Assembly: GCA_000721275.1 (NCBI GenBank)
Contig: JOFO01000031.1
Coordinates: forward strand, 6,770-70,769
Source: Microtetraspora glauca
GTDB lineage: Bacteria > Actinomycetota > Actinomycetes > Streptomycetales > Streptomycetaceae
Length of the DNA: 64,000 nt
Direction: 5' to 3'
Positions within the stretch are counted from its first letter, which is position 1. Each line of letters opens with the position of its first letter. Of the stretch, positions 42,958 through 53,004 are shown one piece after another. A program made the position numbers and the translations under genes. The notes under the pieces are model-generated. The model was not told the origin of the DNA. It saw nothing but the letters and a program-made list of their open reading frames with translations, and did not search any database.

Positions 42958-45900
42958 TTACGCGCGCGGCTTCTCGCGCATCTCGTACGTCGCGATGACG
43001 TCGTCGACCTTGATGTCGTTGAAGTTTCCGAGGTTGATACCACCCTCGAAGCCCTCGCGGATCTCGGTGACGTCGTCCTTGAAGCGACGCAGACCCTCGA
43101 TGTTGAGGTTCTCGGCGATGACCTTGCCGTCGCGGATGAGGCGCGCCTTGGTGTTGCGCTTGACCTCGCCGGAGCGGATGAGGACACCGGCGATGTTGCC
43201 GAGCTTGGAGGAGCGGAAGACCTCGCGGATCTCCGCGGTGCCGAGCTCGACCTCCTCGAACTCCGGCTTGAGCATGCCCTTGAGGGCCGCCTCGATCTCC
43301 TCGATCGCCTGGTAGATGACCGAGTAGTACCGGACGTCCACGCCCTCGCGCTCGGCCATCTGCTGCGCACGCCCGGCGGCGCGCACGTTGAAGCCGATCA
43401 CGATGGCGTCGGAGCCCATCGCCAGGTCGATGTCGGACTCGGTGACGGCACCCACGCCGCGGTGCAGGACGCGGATGTCGACCTCCTCGCCGACGTCCAG
43501 CTGGAGCAGGGAGGACTCGAGGGCCTCGACGGAACCAGAGGCGTCACCCTTGATGATCAGGTTCAGCTGCTGGATCTCGCCGGCCTTGAGCACCTTGTCC
43601 AGGTCCTCGAGCGACACGCGGCGGACGCGCTTGGCGAAGGCCGCGTTCCGCTCGCGGGCGGCACGCTTCTCGGCGATCTGGCGGGCGGTGCGGTCCTCGT
43701 CGACGACGAGGAAGTTGTCACCGGCACCCGGGACGTTGGTGAGACCCAGGACGAGGACGGGGGTCGACGGGGTCGCCTCCTCCACGTTGTTGCCCTTGTC
43801 GTCGAGCATGGCCCGGACGCGGCCGTACGCGTCGCCGGCGACGATCGTGTCGCCGATGCGCAGCGTTCCGCGCTGGACCAGGACCGTCGAGACGGCACCG
43901 CGACCGCGGTCGAGGTGCGACTCGATGGCGATGCCCTGCGCGTCCTGGTCCGGGTTGGCCCGGAGGTCCAGGGCGGCGTCGGCGGTCAGGACGACCGCCT
44001 CGAGCAGCTTGTCGATGTTCAGGCCCTGCTTGGCGGAGATGTCGACGAACATCGTGTCGCCGCCGTACTCCTCCGCGACCAGGCCGAACTCGGTCAGCTG
44101 ACCGCGGACCTTGACCGGGTCCGCGCCCTCGACGTCGATCTTGTTGACCGCGACGACGATCGGGACCTCGGCGGCCTTGGCGTGGTTGAGCGCCTCGATC
44201 GTCTGGGGCATCACACCGTCGTTGGCCGCCACCACGAGGATCGCGATGTCGGTCGACTTCGCACCACGGGCACGCATGGCGGTGAACGCCTCGTGACCCG
44301 GGGTGTCGATGAAGGTGATCTTGCGCTCTTCGTCGTTGACCTCGGTGGCCACCTGGTAGGCACCGATGTGCTGGGTGATGCCGCCGGCCTCGCCCGCGAC
44401 CACGTTGGTCTTGCGGATGGCGTCGAGGAGGCGGGTCTTTCCGTGGTCGACGTGACCCATGACGGTCACGACCGGCGGACGGGCGACCAGGGCCTCTTCG
44501 CCGCCCTCGTTCTCACCGAACTCGAGGTCGAAGGACTCCAGCAGCTCACGGTCCTCCTCCTCGGGGGAGACGATCTGAACCGTGTAGTTCATCTCGTCGC
44601 CGAGGAGCTGCAGCGTCTCGTCGGAGACGGACTGCGTGGCCGTGACCATCTCGCCGAGGTTCATCATGACCGCGACGAGCGACGCCGGGTTGGCGCCGAT
44701 CTTCTCCGCGAAGTCGGTGAGGGACGCACCGCGCGACAGGCGAATGGTGTCGCCGTTGCCGCGAGGCAGCATCACGCCGCCCACGGACGGGGCCTGCATG
44801 GCCTCGTACTCCTGGCGCCTCTGCCGCTTCGACTTGCGACCGCGGCGCGCGGGACCGCCGGGACGACCGAAGGCGCCCTGCGTGCCACCACGGCCACCCG
44901 GGCCGCCGGGACGGCCGCCGAAGCCGCCGGGACGACCGCCGAAGCCGCCGCCGCCACCCGGACCGCCGGGACGACCGCCGCCGCCACCGGGACCGCCGGG
45001 ACGGCCGGCGAAGCCGCCGCCACCGCCGCCGGGACCGGCCGGACGACCGGTGAAGCCGGGACGACCGCCGCCGGCACCGCCGGGACGACCGCCGGGGCCA
45101 CCGGGACCACGGCCGCCGGGGCCGGGACGCGGGCCGGCAGCGGGACGCTGCGGCATCATGCCCGGGTTCGGACGGTTGCCGCCGGGCGCGCCACCGGGAC
45201 GCGGGGCCTGCGGACGGGGCATGCCGCCCGGGGTCGGACGCGGAGCGCCGCCCTGGGGACGGGGAGCACCGCCGGGACCGCCCTGCGGACGCGGGGCGCC
45301 CGGAACGGCACCGGGGCCGCCGGGACGCGGAGCGCCGCCGCCGGGACGGGGCGCCTGCGGGCGCGCCATGCCGGTGGAGCCGCCGGAGGTGAAGGGGTTG
45401 TTGCCCGGACGCGGGCCGGCCGGACGCGGGGCGCCCGGACGCGGGGCCTGCTGGCCGGGACGGGGCGCCTGCTGGCCCGGGCGCGGCGCGCCCTGGCCCG
45501 GACGGGCGCCGGTCGGACGCGGGCCGGAGGGGGCACCGCCGGGACGCTGGCCGCCCGCGGCCGGGGCCGCCGGAGGCGCGGTGAACTCCGGGTTGGTCGG
45601 AGCCGGGGCGGCGGGGGCCGGCTTGGGGGCCGGGGCCGCGGGCTTCGGACCCGGGGTCGGACGCGGGCCGGGGGCCGGCGTCGCGGGCTTCTCGGCCGCC
45701 GCGGGCTTGGGCGCCGGGGTGGGCGCGCCAGGCTTGGGGGCGGCGGGACGGGCGGCCTGCGCCGGAGAGGGCGCCGGGGCCGCCGGCTTGGGGGCGGGCG
45801 CCGCCTTGCGGGGCGCGCCGGGCTTGGCAGCGGTCTTGCCGGCGGAACCGCCGGGACCCTGCAAAGCGTCAGTCAACTTGCGCACGACCGGCGCCTCGAT

Positions 45901-46011
45901 CGTCGAGGACGCCGAACGGACGAATTCACCGAGTTCCTGGAGCTTGGCCATGACGACCTTGCTCTCCACACCGAACTCCTTGGCGAGTTCGTATACCCGG
46001 ACCTTAGCCAC
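42958..46011 (-). CDS. infB: Translation initiation factor IF-2
   Basis: GTPase that places initiator tRNA on the 30S subunit. 1017 aa, long for the family. The IF2_N domain is at about 1-55 ([19 protein letters not shown]). Residues 60-390 are an Ala/Pro/Gly-rich, basic arm with repeated GGRPGG and PAPKPA blocks. The GTPase domain has GHVDHGKT at 519-526, DTPGHEAF and NKID, followed by the family's C-terminal beta-barrels. The start is the GTG at 46011 with AGGAG upstream, just after a 7-bp leader hairpin. It is preceded by ylxR, as in other bacteria, and followed by a terminator. Confidence 0.98.
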   Translation of the reverse strand: MAKVRVYELAKEFGVESKVVMAKLQELGEFVRSASSTIEAPVVRKLTDALQGPGGSAGKTAAKPGAPRKAAPAPKPAAPAPSPAQAARPAAPKPGAPTPAPKPAAAEKPATPAPGPRPTPGPKPAAPAPKPAPAAPAPTNPEFTAPPAAPAAGGQRPGGAPSGPRPTGARPGQGAPRPGQQAPRPGQQAPRPGAPRPAGPRPGNNPFTSGGSTGMARPQAPRPGGGAPRPGGPGAVPGAPRPQGGPGGAPRPQGGAPRPTPGGMPRPQAPRPGGAPGGNRPNPGMMPQRPAAGPRPGPGGRGPGGPGGRPGGAGGGRPGFTGRPAGPGGGGGGFAGRPGGPGGGGGRPGGPGGGGGFGGRPGGFGGRPGGPGGRGGTQGAFGRPGGPARRGRKSKRQRRQEYEAMQAPSVGGVMLPRGNGDTIRLSRGASLTDFAEKIGANPASLVAVMMNLGEMVTATQSVSDETLQLLGDEMNYTVQIVSPEEEDRELLESFDLEFGENEGGEEALVARPPVVTVMGHVDHGKTRLLDAIRKTNVVAGEAGGITQHIGAYQVATEVNDEERKITFIDTPGHEAFTAMRARGAKSTDIAILVVAANDGVMPQTIEALNHAKAAEVPIVVAVNKIDVEGADPVKVRGQLTEFGLVAEEYGGDTMFVDISAKQGLNIDKLLEAVVLTADAALDLRANPDQDAQGIAIESHLDRGRGAVSTVLVQRGTLRIGDTIVAGDAYGRVRAMLDDKGNNVEEATPSTPVLVLGLTNVPGAGDNFLVVDEDRTARQIAEKRAARERNAAFAKRVRRVSLEDLDKVLKAGEIQQLNLIIKGDASGSVEALESSLLQLDVGEEVDIRVLHRGVGAVTESDIDLAMGSDAIVIGFNVRAAGRAQQMAEREGVDVRYYSVIYQAIEEIEAALKGMLKPEFEEVELGTAEIREVFRSSKLGNIAGVLIRSGEVKRNTKARLIRDGKVIAENLNIEGLRRFKDDVTEIREGFEGGINLGNFNDIKVDDVIATYEMREKPRA

Positions 46012-46025
46012 ATCGCTCCTTTATA

Positions 46026-46045
46026 GGTCCGGTTACCGCCGGACC
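46026..46045 (-). promoter_or_regulatory. Hairpin just upstream of the infB ribosome site
   Basis: Seven-base arms GGTCCGG (46026-46032) and CCGGACC (46039-46045), 6-base loop, ending 6 bases before the AGGAG (46015-46019 on the complement). It could affect infB ribosome access. Confidence 0.45.
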
Positions 46046-46060
46046 GTCGCTACTTCATGG

Positions 46061-46093
46061 GCGTACTCATCGCGTACTCATCGAGTGCTCATC
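46061..46093. repeat. 11-bp tandem repeats in the infB leader
   Basis: GCGTACTCATC is exactly repeated at 46061-46071 and 46072-46082, followed by the variant GAGTGCTCATC (46083-46093). Lies between ylxR and infB. Confidence 0.6.
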
Positions 46094-46160
46094 GCAATCT
46101 CGACCTACTTCCGACTCGCGAGGTACCTGACCGCACGGGGTTCCGTGCCGTACTTCCTGT

Positions 46161-46451
46161 TCACTGCGGTGCCGCCGGGGCGGCCTGCTCGATGTGCTCC
46201 CGCAGGGCCGCCGTGTCGAGCGGTCCCGGGACCTTGAAGGCCCTGGGGAACGCCCGGCGGCGGACCGCGAGGTCGAGACAGTGCGAGGCGGGGTGCACGT
46301 ACGCACCCCGGCCGGGCAGCGTACCGCGACGATCGGGGACGCACTCGTCCTTGATCACCACGATCCGCAGCAGATCGCTCTTGGCCGCTCGCTCCCGGCA
46401 TCCCACACAGGTTCGCTCAGGGCACGCGCGGGCATGCGTCCGGCCAGACAC
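46161..46451 (-). CDS. ylxR: YlxR family (DUF448) RNA-binding protein
   Basis: 96 aa. The family signature ERTCVGCRERAAKSDLLRIV and GRGAYVHPASHCLDLAVRR is present. YlxR proteins (also called RnpM) bind RNA, RNase P in one described case. The start is the GTG at 46451, with GGAGG upstream, though spaced 11 bases away. It lies between nusA and infB, as in most Gram-positive genomes. The gap to nusA holds T-tract hairpins, and the gap to infB holds repeats and a hairpin. Confidence 0.95.
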   Translation of the reverse strand: MSGRTHARACPERTCVGCRERAAKSDLLRIVVIKDECVPDRRGTLPGRGAYVHPASHCLDLAVRRRAFPRAFKVPGPLDTAALREHIEQAAPAAPQ

Positions 46452-46493
46452 GATTAAGTCTACCTCCCCGTACCGACCTCACCCCTTTGGGGC

Positions 46494-46539
46494 AAAAATC
46501 GAACAGCTGTTGGCCAAAAACGATCTCCGGCTTGCGGAG
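46494..46539 (-). terminator. Tandem T-tract hairpins between nusA and ylxR
   Basis: On the minus strand: stem CTCCG/CGGAG (46539-46535 and 46529-46525) followed four bases later by TTTTT (46520-46516); then AACAGCTGTT palindrome (46511-46502) followed by CGATTTTT (T-run 46498-46494). Both look like small intrinsic terminators, 7 to 50 bases past the nusA stop. T-runs like this are rare in this window. Confidence 0.6.
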
Positions 46540-46546
46540 TCGCCGC

Positions 46547-47542
46547 TCAGCCCTCCTCGGCCGCGGTCTCCGTGTCCGGCCGGATGTCGATCCGCCAGCC
46601 GGTGAGCCGCGCGGCCAGCCGGGCGTTCTGGCCCTCCTTGCCGATGGCGAGGGAGAGCTGGTAGTCGGGCACGGTCACCCGGGCGGACCGGGCGGCGGCG
46701 TCGACGACCTCGACCTTGGAGACCCGGGCCGGCGACAGCGCGTTCGCCACCAGCTCGGCCGGGTCGTCCGACCAGTCGACGATGTCGATCTTCTCGCCCA
46801 GCAGTTCCGCCATCACGTTCCGGACCCGGCTGCCCATGGGGCCGATGCAGGCGCCCTTGGCGTTCAGGCCCGAACGGGTGGAACGGACCGCGATCTTGGT
46901 GCGGTGGCCGGCCTCGCGGGCGATCGCCGCGATCTCCACCGAGCCGTCGGCGATCTCCGGCACCTCCAGGGCGAAGAGCTTCTTCACCAGATTGGGGTGG
47001 GTGCGCGAGAGGGTGACGGACGGGCCGCGGACGCCCTTGGCCACCCGGACGACGTACGTGCGCAGCCGCAGACCGTGCGTGTACTCCTCGCCCGGCACCT
47101 GCTCCTGCACCGGAAGGATGGCCTCCAGCTTGTCGTCCAGCTTGACGAGGACGTTCTTCGGGTCCTTGCCCTGCTGCACCACACCGGCGACGACGTCGCC
47201 CTCGCGGCGGGCGTACTCGCCGAAGGTGACGTCGTTCTCGGCGTCGCGCAGCCGCTGCTGGATGACCTGGCGGGCGGTGCTCGCCGCGATGCGGCCGAAG
47301 TCCGACGGGGTGTCGTCGAACTCCTTGGGCTCCTGCCCCTCCTCCAGGTCCGCCGGGTCCTCCTCGGCCCAGACCGTCACGTGCCCGGTGTGCCGGTCCA
47401 GCTCCACGCGCGCGTGGCGGCGGGCGGACGGGGTGCGGTGGTACGCGATGAGGAGGGCCGACTCGATCGCCTCGACCAGCATCTCGAAGGAGATCTCCTT
47501 CTCCTGCGCCAAGCCCTTCAGAAGCTTCACGTCGATGTCCAC
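46547..47542 (-). CDS. nusA: Transcription elongation/termination factor NusA
   Basis: RNA polymerase-binding factor that controls pausing, termination and antitermination. 331 aa, short form typical of actinobacteria, lacking the C-terminal acidic repeats of E. coli NusA. N-terminal domain (about 1-130), S1 domain starting near 135, then two KH domains ([25 protein letters not shown], and [18 protein letters not shown] near the end). It starts at GTG 47542, two bases after the rimP stop. Tandem T-tract hairpins follow it. Confidence 0.97.
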   Translation of the reverse strand: MDIDVKLLKGLAQEKEISFEMLVEAIESALLIAYHRTPSARRHARVELDRHTGHVTVWAEEDPADLEEGQEPKEFDDTPSDFGRIAASTARQVIQQRLRDAENDVTFGEYARREGDVVAGVVQQGKDPKNVLVKLDDKLEAILPVQEQVPGEEYTHGLRLRTYVVRVAKGVRGPSVTLSRTHPNLVKKLFALEVPEIADGSVEIAAIAREAGHRTKIAVRSTRSGLNAKGACIGPMGSRVRNVMAELLGEKIDIVDWSDDPAELVANALSPARVSKVEVVDAAARSARVTVPDYQLSLAIGKEGQNARLAARLTGWRIDIRPDTETAAEEG

Positions 47543-47544
47543 GG

Positions 47545-48042
47545 CTACGCCTCCTCTTCCTTCTTGTCCTTGCGGTTGAACTCGATCTCGACACGCGCCT
47601 TCGCGATCTCGTCGAACGCGACGCGGCGGGCGGTGGCCTTGCGGCCCTTCACGCCCGGCACCTCGGTGTCGAGGCCGTCCTCGTCCACCGCCAGGATGCG
47701 GGTGACCAGCTCCCCGCCCTCGACGAGCTGGAGCTTCACCAGGCGGCCGGTGGCCCGGACGTAGTGGCGGTGCTCGGAGAGCGGGCGGTCGGCGCCCGGG
47801 GAGCTGACCTCCAGGACGTACTCGCCGTCGCCCATGGCGTCGGTCTCGTCCAGTTTGGCGGAGATCGCGCGGCTCAGTTCCGCGCAGGTGTCCAGCTCGA
47901 CGCCCTCGTCGGAGTCGACGACGATCCTCAGCAGTCCGCGGCGGCCGGCCCGGGACACCTCGATCTCCTCCAGATCCAGGTTCTCCGCGTGGACGAGCGG
48001 CTCAATGAGTCCGCGCAGCCTGTCGCTCTGGGTGGTGCTCAT
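47545..48042 (-). CDS. rimP: Ribosome maturation factor RimP
   Basis: 30S assembly factor, 165 aa. The family core is present: [27 protein letters not shown] followed by [13 protein letters not shown] and [10 protein letters not shown]. The start is the ATG at 48042, with AGGAG eight bases upstream. It opens the rimP-nusA-ylxR-infB run and is transcribed away from a lipoprotein gene. The shared 181-base gap must hold its promoter, but no clear hexamers were found. Confidence 0.96.
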   Translation of the reverse strand: MSTTQSDRLRGLIEPLVHAENLDLEEIEVSRAGRRGLLRIVVDSDEGVELDTCAELSRAISAKLDETDAMGDGEYVLEVSSPGADRPLSEHRHYVRATGRLVKLQLVEGGELVTRILAVDEDGLDTEVPGVKGRKATARRVAFDEIAKARVEIEFNRKDKKEEEA

Positions 48043-48223
48043 CCGGGTGACTCCTCGGCCGCGTGTGCTGTTGTGGGTGCGTCGCTTGTCGCTGCGTGTC
48101 GGATCAAGGGTATCCGGTCCCGGAGGGTGTTGCCGTCCACCGCCGGGGCCCCCGCGGGTACGCTCGCCTGCGGTGATCTTCGACGGGCGGCCGGGAGGGG
48201 TCCGGAATGCTGAGGGAGAGAGC

Positions 48224-48787
48224 GTGACGACGACGGGCAGACGCGCCGTGCTCGCGGCGGGGGCCTCGGCCGCCGCGGCGGCCCTGACGGGGTGCACCTC
48301 CGACGGCGCGGGCCCGCGCCGGCCGAGCGCCGCGGAGGAGGCGGCGGCCCGCGAGGCCGAACGGGTGGCCCGCGCGGAGGCCGCGCTCCGCCGCCGCGCG
48401 GTGACCGCCTCGCGGACCCTGCTGGAACGTTACGACGCGGTCCTCGCCGCCCATCCCGCCCTCCACGCGCGCGTGGCACACCTCCGCACCTCCGCGGCGG
48501 CCCACGTGAAGGCCCTCGGCGACACCGCCTCCCCGTCCCCCGGGACCCCGAGCGCCGGTACGGGCTCCGCCACCGCGACGCCCGCCGCGACGCCCGCCGC
48601 CGGGAGGGCCGTACCCGCCGATCCGAAGGCCGCGCTGCGGGAGCTGGCCGGGGCCGCGCGGGCCGCGTCCGACGCGCACACCGCCGAGCTGGTCGCGGCC
48701 CCGCCCGAGTACGCCCGGCTGCTCGCCTCCGTCGCCGCCGCCGGCGCCGCCCACGCCTACCTCCTCACCGAAGGGGCCCGCGCATGA
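48224..48787 (+). CDS. Putative twin-Arg lipoprotein, partner of a ferritin-like protein
   Basis: 187 aa, family not named. The signal has RR (TTGRRAVLAAGASAAAAALTGC) and a lipobox LTGC, so it may be a Tat-exported lipoprotein. The mature part is Ala/Arg-rich helical with no known motif. It starts at GTG 48224 with GAGGGAGAG upstream. It overlaps the next gene by four bases, and that gene encodes a DUF4439 ferritin-like protein. The two probably act together at the membrane. Confidence 0.8.
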   Translation: MTTTGRRAVLAAGASAAAAALTGCTSDGAGPRRPSAAEEAAAREAERVARAEAALRRRAVTASRTLLERYDAVLAAHPALHARVAHLRTSAAAHVKALGDTASPSPGTPSAGTGSATATPAATPAAGRAVPADPKAALRELAGAARAASDAHTAELVAAPPEYARLLASVAAAGAAHAYLLTEGARA

Positions 48788-49200
48788 GCGCCCTCCAGGC
48801 CGCCCAGGCCGCCCTCGCCGCCGAGCACGCGGCCGTCTACGGCTACGGCGTCGTCGGCGGCCGGGTCGCCGACGCCCGCCGGGCCGAGGCGACCGCCGCG
48901 TACGAGGCGCACCGGGCCCGCCGGGACGCGCTGCGCCGCACCGTCCGCGACCTAGGCGGCACCCCGGCCGCCGCCGCGGCCGCGTACGAGCTGCCGTTCC
49001 GGGTGGCGGACCCGGCGGGCGCGGTCCGGCTCGCGGCCGTGCTGGAGGACCGGGTCGCCGGGGTCTACTCCGACCTGGTGCGGGCCGCCGACGGCGCGCT
49101 GCGCCGGGAGGCCGCGGCGGCGCTCCGGGAGGCGGCGGTCCGCGCGGTGCGGTGGCGCGGCAGCGACGTAACCTTTCCTGGGCTCGCCGAGCGGGTGTGA
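48784..49200 (+). CDS. Ferritin-like DUF4439 family protein
   Basis: 138 aa. Four-helix ferritin-like pattern, with AALAAEHAAVYGYGVVGGRV and, later, AAVLEDRVAGVYSDLVRAA. Glu and His residues fit a possible metal site (for example EHAAVYGY), but the full di-iron set cannot be confirmed by eye. No signal peptide. The ATG at 48784 overlaps the lipoprotein stop. Possible iron storage or handling, by family fold only. Confidence 0.82.
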   Translation: MSALQAAQAALAAEHAAVYGYGVVGGRVADARRAEATAAYEAHRARRDALRRTVRDLGGTPAAAAAAYELPFRVADPAGAVRLAAVLEDRVAGVYSDLVRAADGALRREAAAALREAAVRAVRWRGSDVTFPGLAERV

Positions 49201-49257
49201 GAGTCCGGCCCCCACCAGCCCTGATCACCCCGCCCCAGCAGAAGGAACAACGCACGC

Positions 49258-50154
49258 ATGGGTTTCGAAGCACCCCGGCGACTGGTGACGGCGCTCCACG
49301 AGCGGTACGGCGACGCCGCCGCCGACTGGCTCGGAAAGCTCCCCGCCCTCGCCGAACGGGTGCCCGGGGAGGCCGGTCTGACCGTCGAGCGGGTGGTGGC
49401 CCCCGGCGGACGCGGCAGCCTGGTCCTGCTCGTCCGCGACGCCGCCGGCGCGCCCGCCGCGCTGAAGATCGCGCCGCCGTACACCCGTCCGGAGCAGGAG
49501 CGGGACGCGCTCGCGCACTGGAACGGCTGGGGCGCCGTCCAGCTCCTCGGACAGGCCCCCGAGGGCGCCCTCGTCCTCGAACGGCTGCACCCCGAGGTGT
49601 CCCTCCGCTCGCTGCCCGAGGCCAAGGCGCTGCTGGAGGCCGCCGGCACCGTGCGGAAGCTGTGGGTGGACCCGCCCGCCGGGCACGGCTTCGACACCGT
49701 CGCCGCCCGCACCGCCCGCCAGGCGGAGGCGATGGAGCGGCACCGCGCCGACCCCGTCGCCGGCGACCTGACCGCCGCCGCGCTCGCCGCCCGCGAGGAA
49801 CTGCTCGCCGCGCCCGCCGAGGAACTGCTGCTGCACGGCGACTTCCGGCAGGGCAAGGTGCTCGCCGGCGACCGCGCGCCCTGGCTGGCCGTCGGGCCCG
49901 ACCCGCTGGTCGGCGAGCGGGCCTACGACCTCGCGCGGCTGGTACGGGAGCGGGTCGAGGACCTGGTCGCCTCCGCCGCCGGCGCCCCGGCCGCCCGGCG
50001 CCGCGTCAACAAGCTCGCCGACTCGCTGGACGTCGACCGGGAGCGGCTGCGCGGCTGGACGCTCTTCCGGACCGTCGAGTCCGGCACCCGCGCGCTGGCC
50101 GGCGGGCGGCGGCAGGAGGCCGAGTGGCTGCTGGAGTTCGCCGGCTGGCTGTGA
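49258..50154 (+). CDS. APH-family protein, probably without kinase activity
   Basis: 298 aa, resembling aminoglycoside/hydroxyurea phosphotransferases. An N-terminal kinase-like lobe has Lys70 (AALKIAPP). The loop that should read HGDxxxxN is HGDFRQGKVL (193-202): Asp195 is present but Lys200 replaces the Asn. The usual metal-binding segment DPKPLVGEPAYDLA reads GPDPLVGERAYDLA, so Gly213 replaces the Asp. Loss of both argues for a pseudokinase. Start ATG 49258, AGAAGGAAC upstream. It stands between a lipoprotein/ferritin pair and an SPFH gene. Confidence 0.85.
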   Translation: MGFEAPRRLVTALHERYGDAAADWLGKLPALAERVPGEAGLTVERVVAPGGRGSLVLLVRDAAGAPAALKIAPPYTRPEQERDALAHWNGWGAVQLLGQAPEGALVLERLHPEVSLRSLPEAKALLEAAGTVRKLWVDPPAGHGFDTVAARTARQAEAMERHRADPVAGDLTAAALAAREELLAAPAEELLLHGDFRQGKVLAGDRAPWLAVGPDPLVGERAYDLARLVRERVEDLVASAAGAPAARRRVNKLADSLDVDRERLRGWTLFRTVESGTRALAGGRRQEAEWLLEFAGWL

Positions 50155-50275
50155 GCCCGGACGCGGTGCGGCCCGGCGCGGTGAGTCCGGGCGTCCGGTG
50201 AGTCCGGGCGCCGGTGGAGGGTCCGCGGGCCCCTGAGCGGGCATACCCTGAGGTGTATCCCTTTCTCAGGGGGCC

Positions 50276-51175
50276 GTGATGATCGAGGACATCCTTCTGG
50301 CGGCCGCGGGAGCGGGTGCCGCCGCCGTGGCCTACGTCGCCGCGGCGGCCCGCGTGGTCAAGCAGTACGAGCGCGGCGTCGTCTTCCGCTTCGGCCGGCT
50401 CCGGGGCGCCGTGCGCGCGCCCGGCTTCACGATGATCGTCCCGGGCGTCGACCGGCTGCACAAGGTCAACATGCAGATCGTCACGATGCCGGTGCCCGCG
50501 CAGGAGGGCATCACCCGGGACAACGTGACGGTCCGGGTCGACGCCGTCGTCTACTTCAAAGTGGTCGACGCGGCCGAGGCGCTGGTCCGCGTCGAGGACT
50601 ACAAGTTCGCGGTCTCGCAGATGGCGCAGACCTCGCTGCGGTCGATCATCGGCAAGAGCGACCTCGACGACCTGCTGTCCAACCGCGAGAAGCTCAACCA
50701 GGGCCTGGAGCTGATGCTCGACTCCCCCGCGATCGGCTGGGGCGTGCAGATCGACCGGGTCGAGATCAAGGACGTGTCGCTGCCCGAGACGATGAAGCGG
50801 TCCATGGCCCGGCAGGCCGAGGCGGACCGCGAGCGGCGGGCACGGCTCATCAACGCGGACGCCGAGCTCCAGGCGTCGAAGAAGCTGGCGGAGGCCGCGC
50901 ACCAGATGGCGGAGGCGCCGTCCGCGCTCCAGCTGCGGCTCCTCCAGACCGTCATGGCGGTCGCCGCCGAGAAGAACTCGACGCTGGTCCTGCCGATCCC
51001 GGTGGAGCTGCTGCGGTTCCTGGAGCGGGCCACGCCCGAGCAGGCGCCCGCCGCTCCCCCGGCCGCCGCGCCGCCCGAGCCCGCTCCCCCCGGTCCGCTT
51101 CCGCCCGTGGAGGACCTGACGGGCTCCTCGGTGGAGCCGGCACCCCGCCGGACCCCGGGCGGCATGGCGGCCTGA
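50276..51175 (+). CDS. SPFH/Band 7 family membrane protein
   Basis: 299 aa stomatin-like protein. One N-terminal hydrophobic helix (residues 5-25), then the SPFH core: YERGVVFRFGRLRGAVRAPGF, DRLHKVNMQIVTMPV, DNVTVRVDAVVYFKV and the oligomerising helix LDDLLSNREKLNQGLELML. The Pro/Ala-rich tail of about 50 residues is disordered. Two starts, GTG 50276 or ATG 50279 (MIEDILL), with AGGGGG just upstream. Such proteins scaffold membrane domains, and the partner is unknown. It converges with proS, with a terminator between. Confidence 0.93.
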   Translation: MMIEDILLAAAGAGAAAVAYVAAAARVVKQYERGVVFRFGRLRGAVRAPGFTMIVPGVDRLHKVNMQIVTMPVPAQEGITRDNVTVRVDAVVYFKVVDAAEALVRVEDYKFAVSQMAQTSLRSIIGKSDLDDLLSNREKLNQGLELMLDSPAIGWGVQIDRVEIKDVSLPETMKRSMARQAEADRERRARLINADAELQASKKLAEAAHQMAEAPSALQLRLLQTVMAVAAEKNSTLVLPIPVELLRFLERATPEQAPAAPPAAAPPEPAPPGPLPPVEDLTGSSVEPAPRRTPGGMAA

Positions 51176-51181
51176 CGCGCG

Positions 51182-51217
51182 CGGGCCGGCGCCCCTCCGG
51201 AGAGGGACGCCGGCCCG
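51182..51217. terminator. Bidirectional terminator between SPFH gene and proS
   Basis: Ten-base perfect arms CGGGCCGGCG (51182-51191) and CGCCGGCCCG (51208-51217), 16-base loop, placed between the convergent stops. Confidence 0.7.
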
Positions 51218-51232
51218 TCCGGCCGCGGAGCG

Positions 51233-52933
51233 TCAGGAGGTCAGGGCGGCGACGGCCTGCTCGACGGTCAGCTCCTCGCGCTCGCCGGTGCGGCGGTCCT
51301 TCAGCTCCAGGACGCCCTCGGCCGCGCGGCGGCCGGCGACGAGGATCTTCGGGACGCCGATCAGCTCCGCGTCCGTGAACTTGACGCCCGGCGAGACGCC
51401 GGCGCGGTCGTCGACGAGGACCCGCAGGCCGGCGGCGGACAGCTTGTCGGAGACCTCCAGGGCCAGCTCCGTCTGGAGCGCCTTGCCGGCCGCGACGACG
51501 TGGACGTCGGCGGGCGCGACCTCGGCCGGCCAGCACAGGCCCTTGTCGTCGGCGGTCTGCTCGGCGAGCGCGGCGACGGCGCGCGAGACGCCGATGCCGT
51601 ACGAGCCCATGGTGACGCGCACCGGCTTGCCGTTCTGGCCGAGGACGTCGAGCTTCAGCGCGTCCGCGTACTTGCGGCCGAGCTGGAAGATGTGGCCGAT
51701 CTCGATCGCGCGGTCCAGCGTGAGGCCGGTGCCGCACTTCGGGCACGGGTCGCCGTCCTGGACGACGACCACGTCGACGTACTCCGACACCTCGAAGTCA
51801 CGGCCCGCGACGACGTTCTTCGCGTGCAGGCCCTCCTGGTTGGCGCCGGTGATCCAGGCGGTGCCGGGGGCGACGCGCGGGTCGGCGATGTAGGTGACCT
51901 TGTCCAGGCCCTGCGGGCCGACGTAGCCGCGGACCAGGTCGGGGCGGGCCGCGAAGTCGGTCTCGGTGACCAGCTCGACGGCGGCGGGCGCGAAGTGCGC
52001 CTCGACCTTGTCCATGTCGACCTCGCGGTCGCCGGGCACGCCGACCGCGACGATCTCGCCGTCCACCTTCACCAGCAGGTTCTTCAGGGTGGCGGAGGCG
52101 GGGACGCCGAGGGAGGCGGCCAGCGTCTCGATGGTCGGGGTGTCGGGCGTCGGGATGTCCTCGGCCGCGGGGACGGCGGAGCCGTCGACCGGCTTCACCT
52201 CCTGGTACACGGCCTCCGTGTTGGCGGCGAAGTCGCAGTTCGGGCAGTCGGCGAAGGTGTCCTCGCCGGCCTCCGCCGGGGCCAGGAACTCCTCGGACTT
52301 GGAGCCGCCCATCGCGCCGGCGGTGGCGGCGCAGATGCGGTAGTCGAGGCCGAGGCGCTCGAAGATCCGCTGGTACGCCTGGCGGTGCAGCGCGTAGGAG
52401 TGGGCCAGGCCCTCGTCCTCGGTGTCGAAGGAGTACGAGTCCTTCATCAGGAACTCACGGCCCCGCAGGATGCCGGCGCGGGGACGGGCCTCGTCACGGA
52501 ACTTGGTCTGGATCTGGTACAGGATCACCGGCAGGTCCTTGTAGGACGAGCACTGGTCCTTCACCAGGAGGGTGAAGATCTCCTCGTGGGTGGGGCCGAG
52601 GAGGTAGTCGCCGCCCTTGCGGTCCTGGAGCCGGAACAGCTCGGCGCCGTACTCGTCCCAGCGGCCCGTGGCCTCGTACGGCTCGCGGGGCAGCAGCGCC
52701 GGGAGGGAGACCTCCTGGGCGCCGACGGCGTCCATCTCCTCGCGGACGATCCGCTCGACGTTGGAGAGGACCTTCTTGCCCAGCGGCAGCCAGCTCCAGA
52801 TGCCGGCGGCGGTGCGGCGGACGTAGCCCGCGCGGACGAGGAGCTTGTGGGACAGGACCTCGGCGTCCGCCGGGTCGTCGCGCAGCGTCTTCGCCATCAA
52901 CTGGGACATGCGCTGGACCGGTGCGTTGGCCAT
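51233..52933 (-). CDS. proS: Prolyl-tRNA synthetase
   Basis: Class IIa aminoacyl-tRNA synthetase of the bacterial type, 566 aa. Motif 2 ([19 protein letters not shown]), the central YbaK-type editing insertion at about 235-385 and motif 3 (GSYGIGVSR) are present, then the anticodon-binding domain. CPNC and CPKCG pairs suggest zinc-binding knuckles. It starts at ATG 52933 ([12 protein letters not shown]) with AGGAG upstream; a longer frame to the left is rejected. The minus-strand block continues with two acetyltransferases. Confidence 0.97.
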   Translation of the reverse strand: MANAPVQRMSQLMAKTLRDDPADAEVLSHKLLVRAGYVRRTAAGIWSWLPLGKKVLSNVERIVREEMDAVGAQEVSLPALLPREPYEATGRWDEYGAELFRLQDRKGGDYLLGPTHEEIFTLLVKDQCSSYKDLPVILYQIQTKFRDEARPRAGILRGREFLMKDSYSFDTEDEGLAHSYALHRQAYQRIFERLGLDYRICAATAGAMGGSKSEEFLAPAEAGEDTFADCPNCDFAANTEAVYQEVKPVDGSAVPAAEDIPTPDTPTIETLAASLGVPASATLKNLLVKVDGEIVAVGVPGDREVDMDKVEAHFAPAAVELVTETDFAARPDLVRGYVGPQGLDKVTYIADPRVAPGTAWITGANQEGLHAKNVVAGRDFEVSEYVDVVVVQDGDPCPKCGTGLTLDRAIEIGHIFQLGRKYADALKLDVLGQNGKPVRVTMGSYGIGVSRAVAALAEQTADDKGLCWPAEVAPADVHVVAAGKALQTELALEVSDKLSAAGLRVLVDDRAGVSPGVKFTDAELIGVPKILVAGRRAAEGVLELKDRRTGEREELTVEQAVAALTS

Positions 52934-53004
52934 GGTTCTCGTACTCCTGCCGGGACTGAAGGTGATGGCTAGGAGGTTATCCGGGCCGCCCCGTCCGCGA
53001 GAAA

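Noticed and set aside
42541..46026. Long plus-strand frame opposite infB
   Set aside because: It mirrors the infB Gly/Pro repeats and has no motif.
48043..48223. Divergent promoters between rimP and the lipoprotein gene
   Set aside because: Promoters must be here but no hexamer pair with acceptable spacing was found, so none is listed.
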